DNA of 64,000 bases from Salinispora tropica CNB-440 (GTDB taxonomy: Bacteria; Actinomycetota; Actinomycetes; Mycobacteriales; Micromonosporaceae), in assembly GCF_000016425.1 (NCBI RefSeq), contig NC_009380.1, forward strand, positions 2,794,144 to 2,858,143, given 5' to 3'. The notes below the pieces were generated by a model. It was not told the origin of the DNA. It did no database searches and saw only the letters and a list, made by a program, of their open reading frames with translations. This document shows, piece after piece, positions 48,316 to 58,682 of this stretch. Each line of letters begins with the position of its first letter. The stretch's first letter is position 1. Made by a program: the position numbers and the translations under genes.

Positions 48316-51300
48316 CCGCGGTCCTCCAGATCACCCTCGCTGGCCAGATACGTCTCTCGGAGCCGGTCCAGGGTGCTCGGCTCCGGCTTTGCCCACAGCC
48401 CACGGTCGGCGGCCTCAAGTAGTCGTTCGGTCATGCCGCGCAGCGCCCACGGATTGGACCGTTCCAGGAACTCCCGGGTCTCTGCGTCAAACAGGTACGC
48501 CTCGGCGAGCCGCTCGTACATCCAGTCGTCGACCACACCCGCGGTGGCGTCATAGCCGAACAGGTAGTCGACGGTGGCCGCCAGCTCGAAGGCACCCTTG
48601 TAGCCGTGCCGCCGCATCGCCGCGACCCACTTCGGGTTGACCACCCGGGCCCGGAACACCCGGCGGGTCTCCTCACTGAGGGTGCGGGTCCGCACGTCGT
48701 GCGGCATCGCCGAGTCGCCGACGTACGCGGCCGGTGCGGCACCGGTGAGGTGCCGGACCATCGCCACCATCCCGCCGTGGTACTGGAAGTAGTCGTCAGA
48801 GTCGACGATGTCGTGCTCCCGGGTGTCCTGGTTCTTCACCGCCACGGCGATCCGCGCGAAAGCGCGTTCCATGTCGGTGCGGGCCTCCCGGCCGTCCAGC
48901 CCCCGCCCGTACGCGTAGCCGCCCCACACCGCGTACACCTCGGCCAGATCAGCGTCACTGCGCCAGTTCCGCGCGTCGATCAGCGGAAGCAGGCCGGCCC
49001 CGTACGCGCCCGGCTTCGACCCGAAGATCCGCGCGGTGGCCCGGCGCTCATCGCCGTGCCCGGCGAGGTCCTCGGCCACGTGCGCCCGGAGGTAGTTGTC
49101 CGAGGCCGACTCCTCCAGCGCGGCCACCTGTCGTACCGCGTCATCCACGAGTGCCACCACGTGCGGAAAGGCATCACGGAAAAAGCCGGAGATGCGGACG
49201 GTCACATCGATGCGGGGGCGACCCAGCTCGGCCAGGGGCACCACCTCGACGCCGGTCACCCGCCGGGACCGGTCGTCCCAGAGCGGCCGGCAGCCGAGCA
49301 ACGCAAGCACCTCGGCGATGTCGTCACCCTGCGTCCGCATGGCGCTGGTGCCCCACACGGTGAGCCCGACCGAGCGCGGGTACGCCCCGGTATCGGCGAG
49401 GTGCCGGCTCAGCAGCGAATCGGCCAGGGCCACACCCACATCCCAGGCGTTGCGGCTCGGGATCGCCTTCGGGTCGACCGAGTAGAAGTTACGGCCGGTG
49501 GGCAGCACGTTGACCAGGCCACGGGTGGGTGAGCCGGACGGGCCGGGGGGCACGAACCCCCCGTTGAGGGCAGCGAGGGTATGCGCCAGCTCGTCGGTGG
49601 TGCGCTCCAGCCGCGGCACCAGCTCGGTGGCGGCGAAGCGCAGCACCGCGGCGGCGTCCGGGATCGCCCGACCGGTGACCTCCGCGACGACCGCCTCCGC
49701 TCGATCGGCCGGCCAGCCGAGCGTCTCCATCCCGACGGCGAGGCGCCGGGCCAGGCCTTCGATCAGGTCGACGGCGTCGGCGGCGGTAACGGCCGGGCCG
49801 TCGGCGGCCTCGGTCAGCGCGGCCGGCACTGGCACCCGATCGCCGGGCACGGCGAGCAACGCGGACTCATCCAGGCCGTAGCTGGCGGCGATCGCCTGCC
49901 GCAGGCCGGGCAGGGCCCGGGTCCCACCCCACACCTGTGGGGCACGCAGCACGGCGAGCACCAGGTTGACCCGCGCCTCGCCGTCGGGTGCTTCGGCCAG
50001 CACGTGCAGGCCGTCGCGGATCTGCACGTCCTTGACCTCGCAGAGGTAACCGTCGAGATGCAACACGAAGTCGTCGAAGTCGTCGGCGGCCGGCATCTGG
50101 GCCTGGTGCAGGTCGTGGTGCAGCTCGGCGGCGCGCACCAGCTCCCAGATCTGTCCCCGTACGACGGGCACCTTCGCCGGGTCGAGCGCCTGCACGGTCG
50201 CGTACTCGTCGAGCAGCTGCTCCAGCTTCGCCAGGTCCCCGTACGTCTCGGCGCGGGCCATCGGCGGCACCAGGTGGTCGATGACGACCGCGTGCGCGCG
50301 GCGCTTGGCCTGCGTCCCCTCCCCCGGGTCGTTGACGATGAACGGGTACACCAGCGGCAGGTCGCCGAGCACCGCGTCCGGGGCGCAGTCGGCGGCAAGT
50401 CCGAGGCCCTTGCCCGGCAGCCACTCCAGGGTGCCGTGCTTGCCCAGGTGCACCACGGCGTCCGCGCCGAAACCACCCGCCGCGGCGGGTGCGGCCAGCC
50501 ACCGGTACGCGGCCAGATAGTGATGGCTCGGTGGCAGATCCGGGTCGTGGTAGATCGCGATCGGATTCTCCCCGAAGCCGCGGGGCGGCTGGATCAGCAG
50601 GACCACGTTGCCGAACCGCAGGCCGGCCAGGACGATGTCGCCCCCGTCGGTGTACAGCTCCCCCGGCGGCTGCCCCCAGTGTTTGACCATGTTGGCGCGC
50701 AGCTGCGCCGGCACCTCGTCGAACCACCGCCGGTACGTCTCCTGCGGCACCCGCGCGCTGGCGGCGGCGAGCTGCTCGGGGGTGAGCCACTCGACATCGT
50801 GACCGCCGGCGGCGATGAGCGCGTGGATGAGGACGTCCCCGTCGTCTGGGACGGGTGCCGCGCCGAGGTCGTAGCCGGCGGCGGCGAGCGCGCCGAGTAG
50901 CCGCACCGCGCTGGCCGGGGTGTCCAGGCCGACGGCGTTGCCGACCCGGGAGTGCTTCGTCGGGTACGAGCTGAGCACCACCGCCACCCGTTTGTCGGCG
51001 TTGGACAGGTGCCGCAGCCGGGCGTGGCGGACAGCGATTCCGGCCACCCGGGCGGCGCGCTCCGGATCGGGCGCGTAGATCGACAGCCCGTCGGCGTCGA
51101 TCTGCTTGAACGAGAACGGCACGGTAACGATCCGCCCGTCAAACTCGGGGATCGCCACCTGCATCGCCGCGTCCAACGGGGACAACCCGGCGTCACTGTC
51201 GGCCCACTGCTCCCGCGTGCTGGTGAGGCAGAGCGCCTGGATGACCGGCAGGTCGAGGGCGGCGAGCGCGCCCACGTCCCAGGCGTCCTCGTCGCCACCA

Positions 51301-51980
51301 CCGGCCGCGTCGGCCGCCACGGTGCCCCCGGCAGCGAGCACGGTGACCAGCAGCGCGTCGCAGCGGGCGAAGAGTTCCAGGGGGCCCGCACCGGCGGTCA
51401 GCCCGCGCAGCGAGCCGCAGAAGATCGGGACCGCGTTGCCCCCCGCGGCCTCCACCGCATCGGCGAGCGTGTCCACGAAGGTGGTGTTGCCGGCCAGCGC
51501 GTGCGCCCGATAGAAGACGATCCCGACGGTCGGCCGGTCCGGGTCGGCCGACCGTTCGCCGTGTATCCCGTACGCCGGGGTCGGTGCGGGGGGCGCGAAC
51601 CCCTCGCCGGTGAGCAGCACCGTGTCGGAGAGGAACCGGACCAGCTGTGCCAGGTTCTCCGGGCCCCCTTCGACCAGGTAGGACAGGGCCTGGGTGGTGA
51701 CACCGGAGGGCACGGTGGAGACGGCGGTCAGCTCGGCGTCGGGAATGCTCTCCCCACCCAGCACCACTGTCGGCACGTCCGAGGCGAGGACCGTGGCCAA
51801 TCCGTCCGGCCATGCGGCCCGGCCGCCGAGCAGGCGTACGACGGCCAGGTCCACGCCGTCGAGCAGCTCCGGGACGCCGTCAACGGCCACCCGGGTCGGG
51901 TTGGCCAGGCGATAGTCGGCCCCACTGGCCCGCGCGGCAAGCAGGTCGGTGTCGGCGGTAGAGAGCAGCAGAATGCGCAC
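48312..51980 (-). CDS. cobN: cobaltochelatase large subunit
   Basis: 1222 residues. Typical CobN stretches are [43 protein letters not shown] and [12 protein letters not shown]. It inserts cobalt into hydrogenobyrinic a,c-diamide with the AAA+ subunit and ATP. The start is the GTG at 51980 with GGAG six bases upstream; the frame to 52097 has no family features. It is the first large gene of the cobalamin operon, behind a riboswitch and a 21-codon ORF. Confidence 0.95.
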   Translation of the reverse strand: MRILLLSTADTDLLAARASGADYRLANPTRVAVDGVPELLDGVDLAVVRLLGGRAAWPDGLATVLASDVPTVVLGGESIPDAELTAVSTVPSGVTTQALSYLVEGGPENLAQLVRFLSDTVLLTGEGFAPPAPTPAYGIHGERSADPDRPTVGIVFYRAHALAGNTTFVDTLADAVEAAGGNAVPIFCGSLRGLTAGAGPLELFARCDALLVTVLAAGGTVAADAAGGGDEDAWDVGALAALDLPVIQALCLTSTREQWADSDAGLSPLDAAMQVAIPEFDGRIVTVPFSFKQIDADGLSIYAPDPERAARVAGIAVRHARLRHLSNADKRVAVVLSSYPTKHSRVGNAVGLDTPASAVRLLGALAAAGYDLGAAPVPDDGDVLIHALIAAGGHDVEWLTPEQLAAASARVPQETYRRWFDEVPAQLRANMVKHWGQPPGELYTDGGDIVLAGLRFGNVVLLIQPPRGFGENPIAIYHDPDLPPSHHYLAAYRWLAAPAAAGGFGADAVVHLGKHGTLEWLPGKGLGLAADCAPDAVLGDLPLVYPFIVNDPGEGTQAKRRAHAVVIDHLVPPMARAETYGDLAKLEQLLDEYATVQALDPAKVPVVRGQIWELVRAAELHHDLHQAQMPAADDFDDFVLHLDGYLCEVKDVQIRDGLHVLAEAPDGEARVNLVLAVLRAPQVWGGTRALPGLRQAIAASYGLDESALLAVPGDRVPVPAALTEAADGPAVTAADAVDLIEGLARRLAVGMETLGWPADRAEAVVAEVTGRAIPDAAAVLRFAATELVPRLERTTDELAHTLAALNGGFVPPGPSGSPTRGLVNVLPTGRNFYSVDPKAIPSRNAWDVGVALADSLLSRHLADTGAYPRSVGLTVWGTSAMRTQGDDIAEVLALLGCRPLWDDRSRRVTGVEVVPLAELGRPRIDVTVRISGFFRDAFPHVVALVDDAVRQVAALEESASDNYLRAHVAEDLAGHGDERRATARIFGSKPGAYGAGLLPLIDARNWRSDADLAEVYAVWGGYAYGRGLDGREARTDMERAFARIAVAVKNQDTREHDIVDSDDYFQYHGGMVAMVRHLTGAAPAAYVGDSAMPHDVRTRTLSEETRRVFRARVVNPKWVAAMRRHGYKGAFELAATVDYLFGYDATAGVVDDWMYERLAEAYLFDAETREFLERSNPWALRGMTERLLEAADRGLWAKPEPSTLDRLRETYLASEGDLEDRG

Positions 51981-52233
51981 GGCAAACTCCGGAGAGTGAC
52001 ACCCGCACGACGTGCGGGTGATCAGGGAGACGGGAGACGATGTTGGCTTCGCGGCGCCGCCGCTCTGGGCCACCCGACAGGGCGGCCGACGGGGCACGCG
52101 TCAGGCAGCGATCAACCGTGGGCAGCGGGGCCGAGACCAGCGGCGGCGCCATAGCCGACTGCGGGCACATGTGTGACGGCGGGCACATGTGTGACGGCGG
52201 GCCCACGCGTGACGGCGGCGGGTCGCGGACCGG
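51981..52233. other. cobN leader downstream of the small ORF
   Basis: 253 bases. Apart from the 18-bp tandem repeat and the cobN ribosome binding site I see no gene or terminator here. Confidence 0.6.
52163..52216. repeat. three tandem copies of an 18-bp repeat
   Basis: Units at 52163-52180 and 52181-52198 are identical (GGGCACATGTGTGACGGC); the third at 52199-52216 has three changes. Each of the first two contains the palindrome CACATGTG. Confidence 0.9.
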
Positions 52234-52299
52234 TCACGGAACATCACTCCAGGCCGGCCTGAAACGACAGTTGTCGATAAATGGGACGCTACGCGTCAT
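52234..52299 (-). CDS. 21-codon ORF between the cobalamin riboswitch and cobN
   Basis: A short frame coding 21 residues (MTRSVPFIDNCRF and so on, ending DVP) starts at 52299. It has a near-perfect Shine-Dalgarno, GAGGAGG, with a suitable spacer, about 30 bases after the B12 box. No family is recognised. It could be a leader peptide whose translation is what the riboswitch controls, or a remnant of a small cobalt-transport gene. Whether it is translated is unknown. Confidence 0.45.
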   Translation of the reverse strand: MTRSVPFIDNCRFRPAWSDVP

Positions 52300-52324
52300 C
52301 GGGTCCTCCTCGGGTATCCACGCC

Positions 52325-52515
52325 CTGGGGTGCGCCGACGGCCGAAGTATCCTGGCTCCCGGATCAACGCTCACCCCCGGCCTTCCAACCGCGCGACGCG
52401 CGCTCGTGGCTCCGCAAGGAGGATCACTCCCCGATGACAGTGGCGGGACCGCGCCGGATTCACACCGGCTTCCTTCACTGCCGTCCGGCCGCGAACTCTG
52501 CCACACGACTGCACC
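52325..52515 (-). ncRNA. cobalamin (B12) riboswitch
   Basis: On the minus strand the conserved elements appear in order: GGAAGCCGGTGTGAATCCGG (complement of about 52453-52473), GGTCCCGCCACTGT just after, and the B12-box region GGGAGCCAGGATACTTC followed by GGCCGTC (complement of about 52336-52359). These match the AdoCbl riboswitch consensus. It should repress the cobalamin operon when the coenzyme is plentiful. No obvious intrinsic terminator follows, so translational control at the small ORF or cobN is likely. The outer boundaries are approximate. Confidence 0.92.
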
Positions 52516-52643
52516 ACCGGTCAACGCGACCGAGATGGGCCCACCGGACGACCGGGCTCGGGACCCAGTCCGCCAGACAGCACGACTCGGGAATCCCACC
52601 GGCTGATCCGGAGCCGGAGCCATGACCTCAGCGGGCGCGGCGG

Positions 52644-52988
52644 CTACCGAACGCGCCGCTCCGGATGGGCCCGGTTCCAGGCCCGCATCCGCTCCGGATA
52701 GCCCATCTTGACCGCCTCGTACAGCGGCAGGCCCAGCCGGCGGGCGAGCGTCGCGGCAACCCGTGGCGACCCGGTACGACGGCGGATCCACTCGCCGTCG
52801 TGAGCGATCGCCACCACCGTCGTGTCCGTCGCCGTCGTCTCCGGCTCCAGGTAGAACTCGACACCGGTCCGGCTGGCGACGAACTGTTCCAGCGCCACCA
52901 GATCCTCACGGGTGCCCTCCCGGTCGAGCTTCGTCGGTACCCCGTCAGAGCCCCAGGTACGCGACCGCCTCCGACTGAACCAGCCCAT
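52644..52988 (-). CDS. small conserved hypothetical protein
   Basis: 114 residues, basic at both ends. The N-terminus MGWFSRRRSRTWG is followed by an alpha/beta core (VALEQFVASRTGVEFYLEP, TTVVAIAHDGEWIRR) and LGLPLYEAVKMGYPERMR. The composition fits a small cytoplasmic protein; I do not recognise a family. The start is the ATG at 52988 with GAGGAG six bases upstream. It lies upstream of the cobalamin riboswitch on the same strand but need not be related. Confidence 0.7.
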   Translation of the reverse strand: MGWFSRRRSRTWGSDGVPTKLDREGTREDLVALEQFVASRTGVEFYLEPETTATDTTVVAIAHDGEWIRRRTGSPRVAATLARRLGLPLYEAVKMGYPERMRAWNRAHPERRVR

Positions 52989-53126
52989 GCCGCTCCTCCT
53001 CGGGTCTCCGGTACCACCGACCTCCAGTGCACCACCCTTGGCTGACCGCCATCTGTACGTCCCCTGATGCTCAGCTGGGTGCACCGGTGAGCATGGGAGC
53101 CGAGCCCTGGAACGCCGTCGGCCGGG

Positions 53127-54398
53127 TCACCGTCCGGGGGGCGGGAGTGAGGCGTGCGCCACCGCGAGCACGAGCCGGTCCCAGGAGTGGGTCAGACTGC
53201 GGCCGGTGAGCTCGGTGAGACGGCGGAGACGATGGCGCATGGTCTGCGGGTGCAGTCCGACCGCGGTCGCGGCCTCGATCGCCGACCCATGGGTGAGGTA
53301 CGCGTGGAGCCCTTCGAACAGGTGGGCGTTGGCGGGGGTGAGTACCGGCCCGAGAACCGCGGCGTGCAGTGCGGCGCGGTCGACGGGGGGTGCGCCGTGC
53401 AGCACCGCGACGGTGAGCGCGTCGCCGCGGTCGAGGACGGTCCGGCGGGCGAACGCCTCCACGGGTGCGTGCTCCAGCGCGGCTACGGCGGCCCGGTAGT
53501 CCTGCGGCAGGGTCGCCGCGGAAGCGCCGCTGATCAGACAAGCCCGCCAGCCCCCCGCGGCCACGGCCGTCGCGACCGCGCAGCGATCGTGCTCGTCCGG
53601 GAGCAGCAGGACACCCGCGCCGGCTCGCATCGTGCTCAGCAGCGCGCCGGTACTCAGGTCGACCGGTCCGTGGTCCGCGCCGACTGCTGGCGACTCGGCG
53701 AGCGCGGCGACGCGGGCCCGGTGGGTCTGCGGACTTGCCGGGTCGCCGACGGCGAGAAGGAGGCCGAAGCTGGCGGGAACGCGGACGTTGAGCTGCTCGG
53801 TGCGGTCGGCGAGCGCACCGGGCGAGGTCTGGCGACCGGCAAGCAGATCGTGCAGGAATTCGTCGATCAGTTGACGCCGGTCGGTGATCAACTCGGCGGC
53901 CTTGTGCTGGTAGCCGTTGGCCAGCGCCTCGGACAGGTCGTCGAGCGCGGCGACGAGAGCCTGAACCAGCGCGGCGAGGTCGGCGACGGTCAGGCCGGGC
54001 GGGGCGTGCTCGGCGACAGCGTCGGTGATGACAGCCGCCGCGACCCGATAGGCGCGCAGCACCGCCAGCAGTGGCCGGCCATCCGTGGCGCGGGTGGCGC
54101 CGATGCCCCGGAAGCGGCTGATGTCCCGGACGGTCAGCCGAGTGCCGTCGACCCACATCTCGGTGAGCCGGGTGACGGCCCACTGGGCGATCGCCGTGAC
54201 CTCCCGCAGTTGGGTGTCGCTGAGTTCACGGTAGATCGGGACCTGGTCCACGACCGCGCCGACCATCTCATCCACGAGGGCCGGACTACGCTCGGTGAGC
54301 GTCCGATGCACGACCAGTCGTTCCGCGAGGCCCACCCCGGTCACCACCCCTCGCGCTGCCAGCCGGCCCGAGCGCCCACGAACCGCGCGGGTTGACAA
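53127..54398 (-). CDS. PucR-type transcriptional regulator
   Basis: 423 residues. The C-terminal helix-turn-helix of the PucR family is visible in LHAYLTHGSAIEAATAVGLHPQTMRHRLRRL, preceded by a GGDEF-like central domain and a helical N-terminal sensor region. It probably controls the divergent FAD-dependent dehydrogenase gene, whose start is 140 bases away. Relatives respond to nitrogen or purine catabolites, but the ligand here is unknown. Confidence 0.87.
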   Translation of the reverse strand: MSTRAVRGRSGRLAARGVVTGVGLAERLVVHRTLTERSPALVDEMVGAVVDQVPIYRELSDTQLREVTAIAQWAVTRLTEMWVDGTRLTVRDISRFRGIGATRATDGRPLLAVLRAYRVAAAVITDAVAEHAPPGLTVADLAALVQALVAALDDLSEALANGYQHKAAELITDRRQLIDEFLHDLLAGRQTSPGALADRTEQLNVRVPASFGLLLAVGDPASPQTHRARVAALAESPAVGADHGPVDLSTGALLSTMRAGAGVLLLPDEHDRCAVATAVAAGGWRACLISGASAATLPQDYRAAVAALEHAPVEAFARRTVLDRGDALTVAVLHGAPPVDRAALHAAVLGPVLTPANAHLFEGLHAYLTHGSAIEAATAVGLHPQTMRHRLRRLTELTGRSLTHSWDRLVLAVAHASLPPPGR

Positions 54399-54538
54399 TA
54401 CCCGTGCTCACCACGCGCGGAACTGGTGGCGCCGCCCGATCGGCTGCGGCACGGTGGGGCGACCACCCGGCGCCGCCCCGCTCCCCGCGACCGGCCCGGA
54501 AGCGGGTGAATGCCCGCCCCCACCGATAGGAGGCATCC

Positions 54539-56194
54539 GTGGAAGCTGACGTCGTCGTGGTCGGAGCCGGTCTGGCCGGGCTGGTCGCCGCCGCCGAGGC
54601 AGCAGACCTCGGCCGTACCGTGCTTCTCGTTGACCAGGAGGGGGAGCAGAACCTGGGCGGGCAGGCGTTCTGGAGCCTCGGCGGGCTGTTCCTGGTTGAC
54701 AGCCCCGAGCAGCGACGGATGGGCGTTCGGGACTCCATCGAGCTGGCCCGGCAGGACTGGTTCGGCAGCGCCCAGTTCGACCGCGACGAGGACCGCTGGC
54801 CGCGCGCCTGGGCCGAGGCGTACCTGGAGTTCGCCGCCGGAGAGAAACGGTCCTGGCTGCGGCGGTACGGGCATCGCTTCTTCCCGGTGGTCGGATGGGC
54901 CGAACGCGGGGACGGCCGGGCCGGTGGGCACGGCAACTCGGTTCCGCGGTTCCACATCACCTGGGGCACCGGTCCCGGCGTGGTGGAGCCGTTTGAGCGA
55001 CGGGTACGGACACACGCTGACACCGGGCGGATCCGGTTCGCGTTCCGCCACCAGGTTGACGGGCTGCTCGTGGAAGCCGGTGTGGTGGTCGGGGTGCACG
55101 GCAGCCGGCTGGAGCCGACCACGGCCGAGCGAGGCCGGCCGAGCAGCCGCACCGTGGTCGGCGAGTTCCAGGCCCGCGCCCAGGCCGTCATCGTCACCAG
55201 CGGCGGGATCGGCGGCAACCACGACTTGATCCGCCGGGCCTGGCCGGCGCGGCTCGGCACCCCACCGAAGCGGATGGTCGCCGGCGTACCGGCCCACGTG
55301 GATGGCCGAATGCTGGGCATCGCTGAGGACGCCGGCGCCAACGTCATCAACCCGGACCGGATGTGGCACTACGTCGAAGGGCTACGGAACTGGGATCCGA
55401 TCTGGGACAACCACGGAATTCGCATCCTGCCCGGTCCCTCCTCGCTCTGGCTGGACGCCGCCGGCAACCGGCTACCGGCCCCGTACCACCCCGGCTTCGA
55501 CACCCTCGGCACCCTGCGCCACCTGCGCCACAGCGGCTACGACTACTCATGGTTCCTGCTCACCCAGAAGATCATCGAAAAGGAGTTCGCGCTCTCCGGC
55601 TCCGAGCAGAACCCAGACCTCACCGGCAAGGACCTCACGTTGCTGCTGTCCCGGGTGCGGGCCGGCGCTCCCGGGCCGGTCGAGGCGTTCAAACGGCACG
55701 GCGAGGACTTCGTCGTCGCTGACACCCTCGACGAGCTCGTCGCCGGTATGAACCGCGTCGCCGACCCGGACGTGCCGGCGATCGAGGTCGGCCGGATCCG
55801 CACGCTCGTCACCGAGCGGGACCGACAGCTCACCAACACCTTCTGCAAGGACGCCCAGGTCAAGGCGATCCGCTCCGCCCGTACCTACCGCGGTGACCGG
55901 CTCCTACGGGTCGCCGCGCCGCATCGCCTCCTGGATCCGAAGGCCGGGCCGTTGATCGCCGTGCGGCTCAACATTCTCTCCCGCAAGACCCTCGGTGGGC
56001 TGGAGACCGACCTGGACGGTCGCTGCCGGACCCGCGACGGCGACGCCTTTCCCGGCCTCTACGCCGCCGGCGAGGTCGCCGGGTTCGGTGGTGGCGGCAT
56101 GATGGGCTACAACGCCCTGGAGGGATCCTTCCTCGGCGGCTGCCTCTTCTCCGGCCGGACCGCCGGCCGCGCCGCCGCCCGGCACATCAGCTGA
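54539..56194 (+). CDS. FAD-dependent dehydrogenase (fumarate reductase / ketosteroid dehydrogenase superfamily)
   Basis: 551 residues. The N-terminal dinucleotide motif VVVGAGLAGLVAAAEAADLG and the C-terminal YAAGEVAGFGGGGMMGYNALEGSFLGGC are typical of the family that includes 3-ketosteroid-delta-1-dehydrogenase and fumarate reductase flavoprotein. The substrate is not evident and no steroid-catabolic genes are near. The GTG start at 54539 has AGGAGG seven bases upstream. A divergent PucR regulator likely controls it. Confidence 0.88.
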   Translation: MEADVVVVGAGLAGLVAAAEAADLGRTVLLVDQEGEQNLGGQAFWSLGGLFLVDSPEQRRMGVRDSIELARQDWFGSAQFDRDEDRWPRAWAEAYLEFAAGEKRSWLRRYGHRFFPVVGWAERGDGRAGGHGNSVPRFHITWGTGPGVVEPFERRVRTHADTGRIRFAFRHQVDGLLVEAGVVVGVHGSRLEPTTAERGRPSSRTVVGEFQARAQAVIVTSGGIGGNHDLIRRAWPARLGTPPKRMVAGVPAHVDGRMLGIAEDAGANVINPDRMWHYVEGLRNWDPIWDNHGIRILPGPSSLWLDAAGNRLPAPYHPGFDTLGTLRHLRHSGYDYSWFLLTQKIIEKEFALSGSEQNPDLTGKDLTLLLSRVRAGAPGPVEAFKRHGEDFVVADTLDELVAGMNRVADPDVPAIEVGRIRTLVTERDRQLTNTFCKDAQVKAIRSARTYRGDRLLRVAAPHRLLDPKAGPLIAVRLNILSRKTLGGLETDLDGRCRTRDGDAFPGLYAAGEVAGFGGGGMMGYNALEGSFLGGCLFSGRTAGRAAARHIS

Positions 56195-56292
56195 CGGGCG
56201 AAGCCCGGCAGGGCCGCCGTTCGGAGGGAGACGTCCACAGTCGGTCGGTGACGCCGACCTGCACCGCAGTCGGTCGCGGTCCGGACGCCCGG

Positions 56293-57093
56293 TCACCTGC
56301 GGGCGGCCTCGACGGCCGGCCGGGCGAAGACTTCGAAAGCCTGCCGCAGCGCGGCGACCGGGTCGCCCTGCGGGATGAACTCGTGGGTCACGTATCCGGG
56401 GTAGTCGTGCTCCCGCAGCGCTGCGGCGATCGCCCGCCAGTTCACCTCCTGGCGGTCGTCGAGCTCGGCTCTGCCTGGTACACCGGCCACATGAACGTGG
56501 CCGATAAGCGGAAATTTCTCCCTTATTGTGTGAATCAGGTTACCTTCCATGATCTGCATGTGGTACATGTCGTACAGCATCCGCAGTGCCGGCGAGCCGA
56601 CCTGTTCGATGACCGCCGCCGCCCAGGCCGTTGAGTCGCACTCGTGCCCGGCGTGGTCCACCTTCGTGTTGAGCGGTTCCAGCACCAGCCCCACCTCGGC
56701 GGCCTCGGCTTCGGCGGCGAGGGGTGCCAGGCCCTCGGCACAGATGCTGATCCCGTCATGCGGAGGGCCGGACCAGTTGCCCGAGGCGACCGCAAGGTTC
56801 AGCACCCCGTCGGCGATCGCGATCTCCAGGTTGCGGCGTACCTCATCGGCCAACGCCCGGTGATTGGCCCGATCGCTGAAGCCGACCTCGACGCACTCCT
56901 GGCCATCGATGACCGTCAGCTCCAGGCCCACGTCGTAGGCCTCCTGCCGACGGTCGCGGGGCAGGAAGTCGACGCCCTGGTAGCCGATGGTCGCGGCCTG
57001 CCGCAGCAGGTCAGGTACCTGCTGCGGTGCCTGCGCGAACGACCACCAGGCGAAACTCTGCTTGATGCTCACGATGCACCCCACTTCATTCAT
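56293..57093 (-). CDS. hydroxypyruvate isomerase-like TIM-barrel protein
   Basis: 266 residues of the AP-endonuclease family 2 TIM-barrel. Metal-binding segments are LEPLNTKVDHAGHEC, YDMYHMQIMEGN, GHVHVAGVPGRAE and THEFIP. The family includes hydroxypyruvate isomerase and 2-oxo-tetronate isomerase (OtnI). It would interconvert a small sugar acid. It is transcribed convergently with the FAD dehydrogenase and has no obvious partner. Confidence 0.87.
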   Translation of the reverse strand: MNEVGCIVSIKQSFAWWSFAQAPQQVPDLLRQAATIGYQGVDFLPRDRRQEAYDVGLELTVIDGQECVEVGFSDRANHRALADEVRRNLEIAIADGVLNLAVASGNWSGPPHDGISICAEGLAPLAAEAEAAEVGLVLEPLNTKVDHAGHECDSTAWAAAVIEQVGSPALRMLYDMYHMQIMEGNLIHTIREKFPLIGHVHVAGVPGRAELDDRQEVNWRAIAAALREHDYPGYVTHEFIPQGDPVAALRQAFEVFARPAVEAARR

Positions 57094-57302
57094 CGTGCGG
57101 ATCCAGCGGTGGCTCAGACGCAGGCCGAGGTGGTGTCAACACCCTTGGCCGTCAACGTACGCGCCGCTGCTCCGGTACCGGGTCCGGATGTCCGAAGTCT
57201 GCACGGAACACCCGCCGGTCGATCAACGTGTGCCCGCCCCGGCCGGCAACGCCGAGGGACAGCACTCGAGTTGACCCGAACGGTCGCCGGCCGCCAGCAC
57301 GA

Positions 57303-58517
57303 TCAGCGAGAAGGGCGGGTCGCCGGCACCAACGCCAGCGACGGGAGCAACAGGATCGGCACGACCAGCAGGGCGTGCAGCGTCCCGATCCGGTCCCCGA
57401 TCAGACCCAACAGGGGTGGTCCGGCGAGGAACGCGGTGTAGCCGATCACCGCCACCACGCTGACCCGGGCCGGGGCGTGCTCCTCCTCATTGGCCGCGGC
57501 GCTCATCCCCACCGGGAAACTGAGGGAGACACCGAGACCCCACAGCGCCACGCCGGCGACCGCAACCGGTCCGGAACCGGCCAGCACCGCCACGCCCACG
57601 CCGACCACGGCGAGCAGGATCGTGCTGCTGAGCACCGGCACCCGGCCCCACCGGTCCAAGGCGAGGGTGCCGGTGGTCCGGCCGACGGTCATGCCGATCA
57701 CGAATACGCCGTACACGGCAGCTCCAGCAGCCTCGGTGACACCGTAGCCGTCAACGAACGCGACGGCGACCCAGTCGGTAGCGACCCCTTCGCTGAACGC
57801 CGCTACCAGCACGAACAGGCCGATCAGCAGGGTCCGCGGTTCCTTCCAGGCGGCCAGCAGCGCCCGGCGGCGGGCTGCCGGGGAGACCCCTTCGGCACCC
57901 GGCGCTACCTCGGGGACCGGCAGGAACGCCCGCGCGCCGAACACCGTGCCGACCAGCACCGCCCCGGCGGTCAGCGGCAGGTGGGCGGCCACCGTCAGCC
58001 CCACCTGGGCGGCCACCGCGCCAAGACCCGCTCCCGCCACCGAACCCAGACTCCACGCCGCGTGAAACCGAGGCATCACCGTGCGACCGAGCCGCCGCTC
58101 AACGACGGCACCCTCGATGTTCATCGCGACATCACAGGTGCCGGTGCCGTAGCCGAAGACAAACAGCCCCACCGCCACCCCGGGAAGCCAGCCGACCGCG
58201 CCCGCCCAGACACCGGCGGTCCCCAAGCCCACGGAGACCAACAGGGTCGCCGCCATCACCGTCCGGGCGGTACCCAGCCGCTGGGCGACCAGACCAGAGG
58301 TGGGCATCGCCAGCACCGCTCCCGCCGACATGGCGAGCAACAGCAGCCCGAGCCGACCCGGGGTGAGGTCGAGCGCCTCGCGGATCGCCGGCACCCGGGC
58401 GAACCAGGACCCGATGGCGAGGCCGTTGAGGGCGAACACCACCGCGACACCGGTGCGGGCCGCCAGCACCGACCGGGGTACGGCAGCGGGGGCGACCGGG
58501 GTGGTAACGCTGCTCAC
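57303..58517 (-). CDS. MFS transporter, copy 1
   Basis: 404 residues, about 12 membrane segments. Conserved features include WFARVPAIREAL, FVFGYGTGTCDVAMNIEG and RFHAAWSLGSVAGAGLGA. The start is the GTG at 58517 with AGAGGA seven bases upstream. It diverges from the LacI regulator and a perfect palindromic operator lies between them. Its substrate is unknown. A second copy of the same length is encoded at 60538-61752. Confidence 0.92.
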   Translation of the reverse strand: MSSVTTPVAPAAVPRSVLAARTGVAVVFALNGLAIGSWFARVPAIREALDLTPGRLGLLLLAMSAGAVLAMPTSGLVAQRLGTARTVMAATLLVSVGLGTAGVWAGAVGWLPGVAVGLFVFGYGTGTCDVAMNIEGAVVERRLGRTVMPRFHAAWSLGSVAGAGLGAVAAQVGLTVAAHLPLTAGAVLVGTVFGARAFLPVPEVAPGAEGVSPAARRRALLAAWKEPRTLLIGLFVLVAAFSEGVATDWVAVAFVDGYGVTEAAGAAVYGVFVIGMTVGRTTGTLALDRWGRVPVLSSTILLAVVGVGVAVLAGSGPVAVAGVALWGLGVSLSFPVGMSAAANEEEHAPARVSVVAVIGYTAFLAGPPLLGLIGDRIGTLHALLVVPILLLPSLALVPATRPSR

Positions 58518-58568
58518 GACAGGGTCCTCTCGCTCGGGATGATCGGGCCTGACCACACGAGCACACCC

Positions 58569-58584
58569 CTGAGAACGTTCTCAG
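58569..58584. promoter_or_regulatory. LacI-type operator (perfect 16-bp palindrome)
   Basis: CTGAGAACGTTCTCAG lies between the divergent MFS copy 1 and LacI genes. The central CG with flanking AA/TT is typical of LacI-family sites, so it is likely bound by the adjacent regulator. Confidence 0.85.
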
Positions 58585-58682
58585 TGCAAACCGAAAAGTA
58601 CTCGCAGGCCACCGCCGCCGGACCGAGCGATAATGGTCCCGACGACACACGTCGCCCCGGCGACGGGAAACGGGGGACCTCA

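Noticed and set aside
52163-52216. Possible CRISPR-like array
   Set aside because: The 18-bp units are directly contiguous, without spacers, and there are no cas genes.
57228-58682. Upstream extension of the LacI reading frame
   Set aside because: It is antisense to the MFS transporter and the HTH begins just after the ATG at 58683, which has a ribosome binding site.
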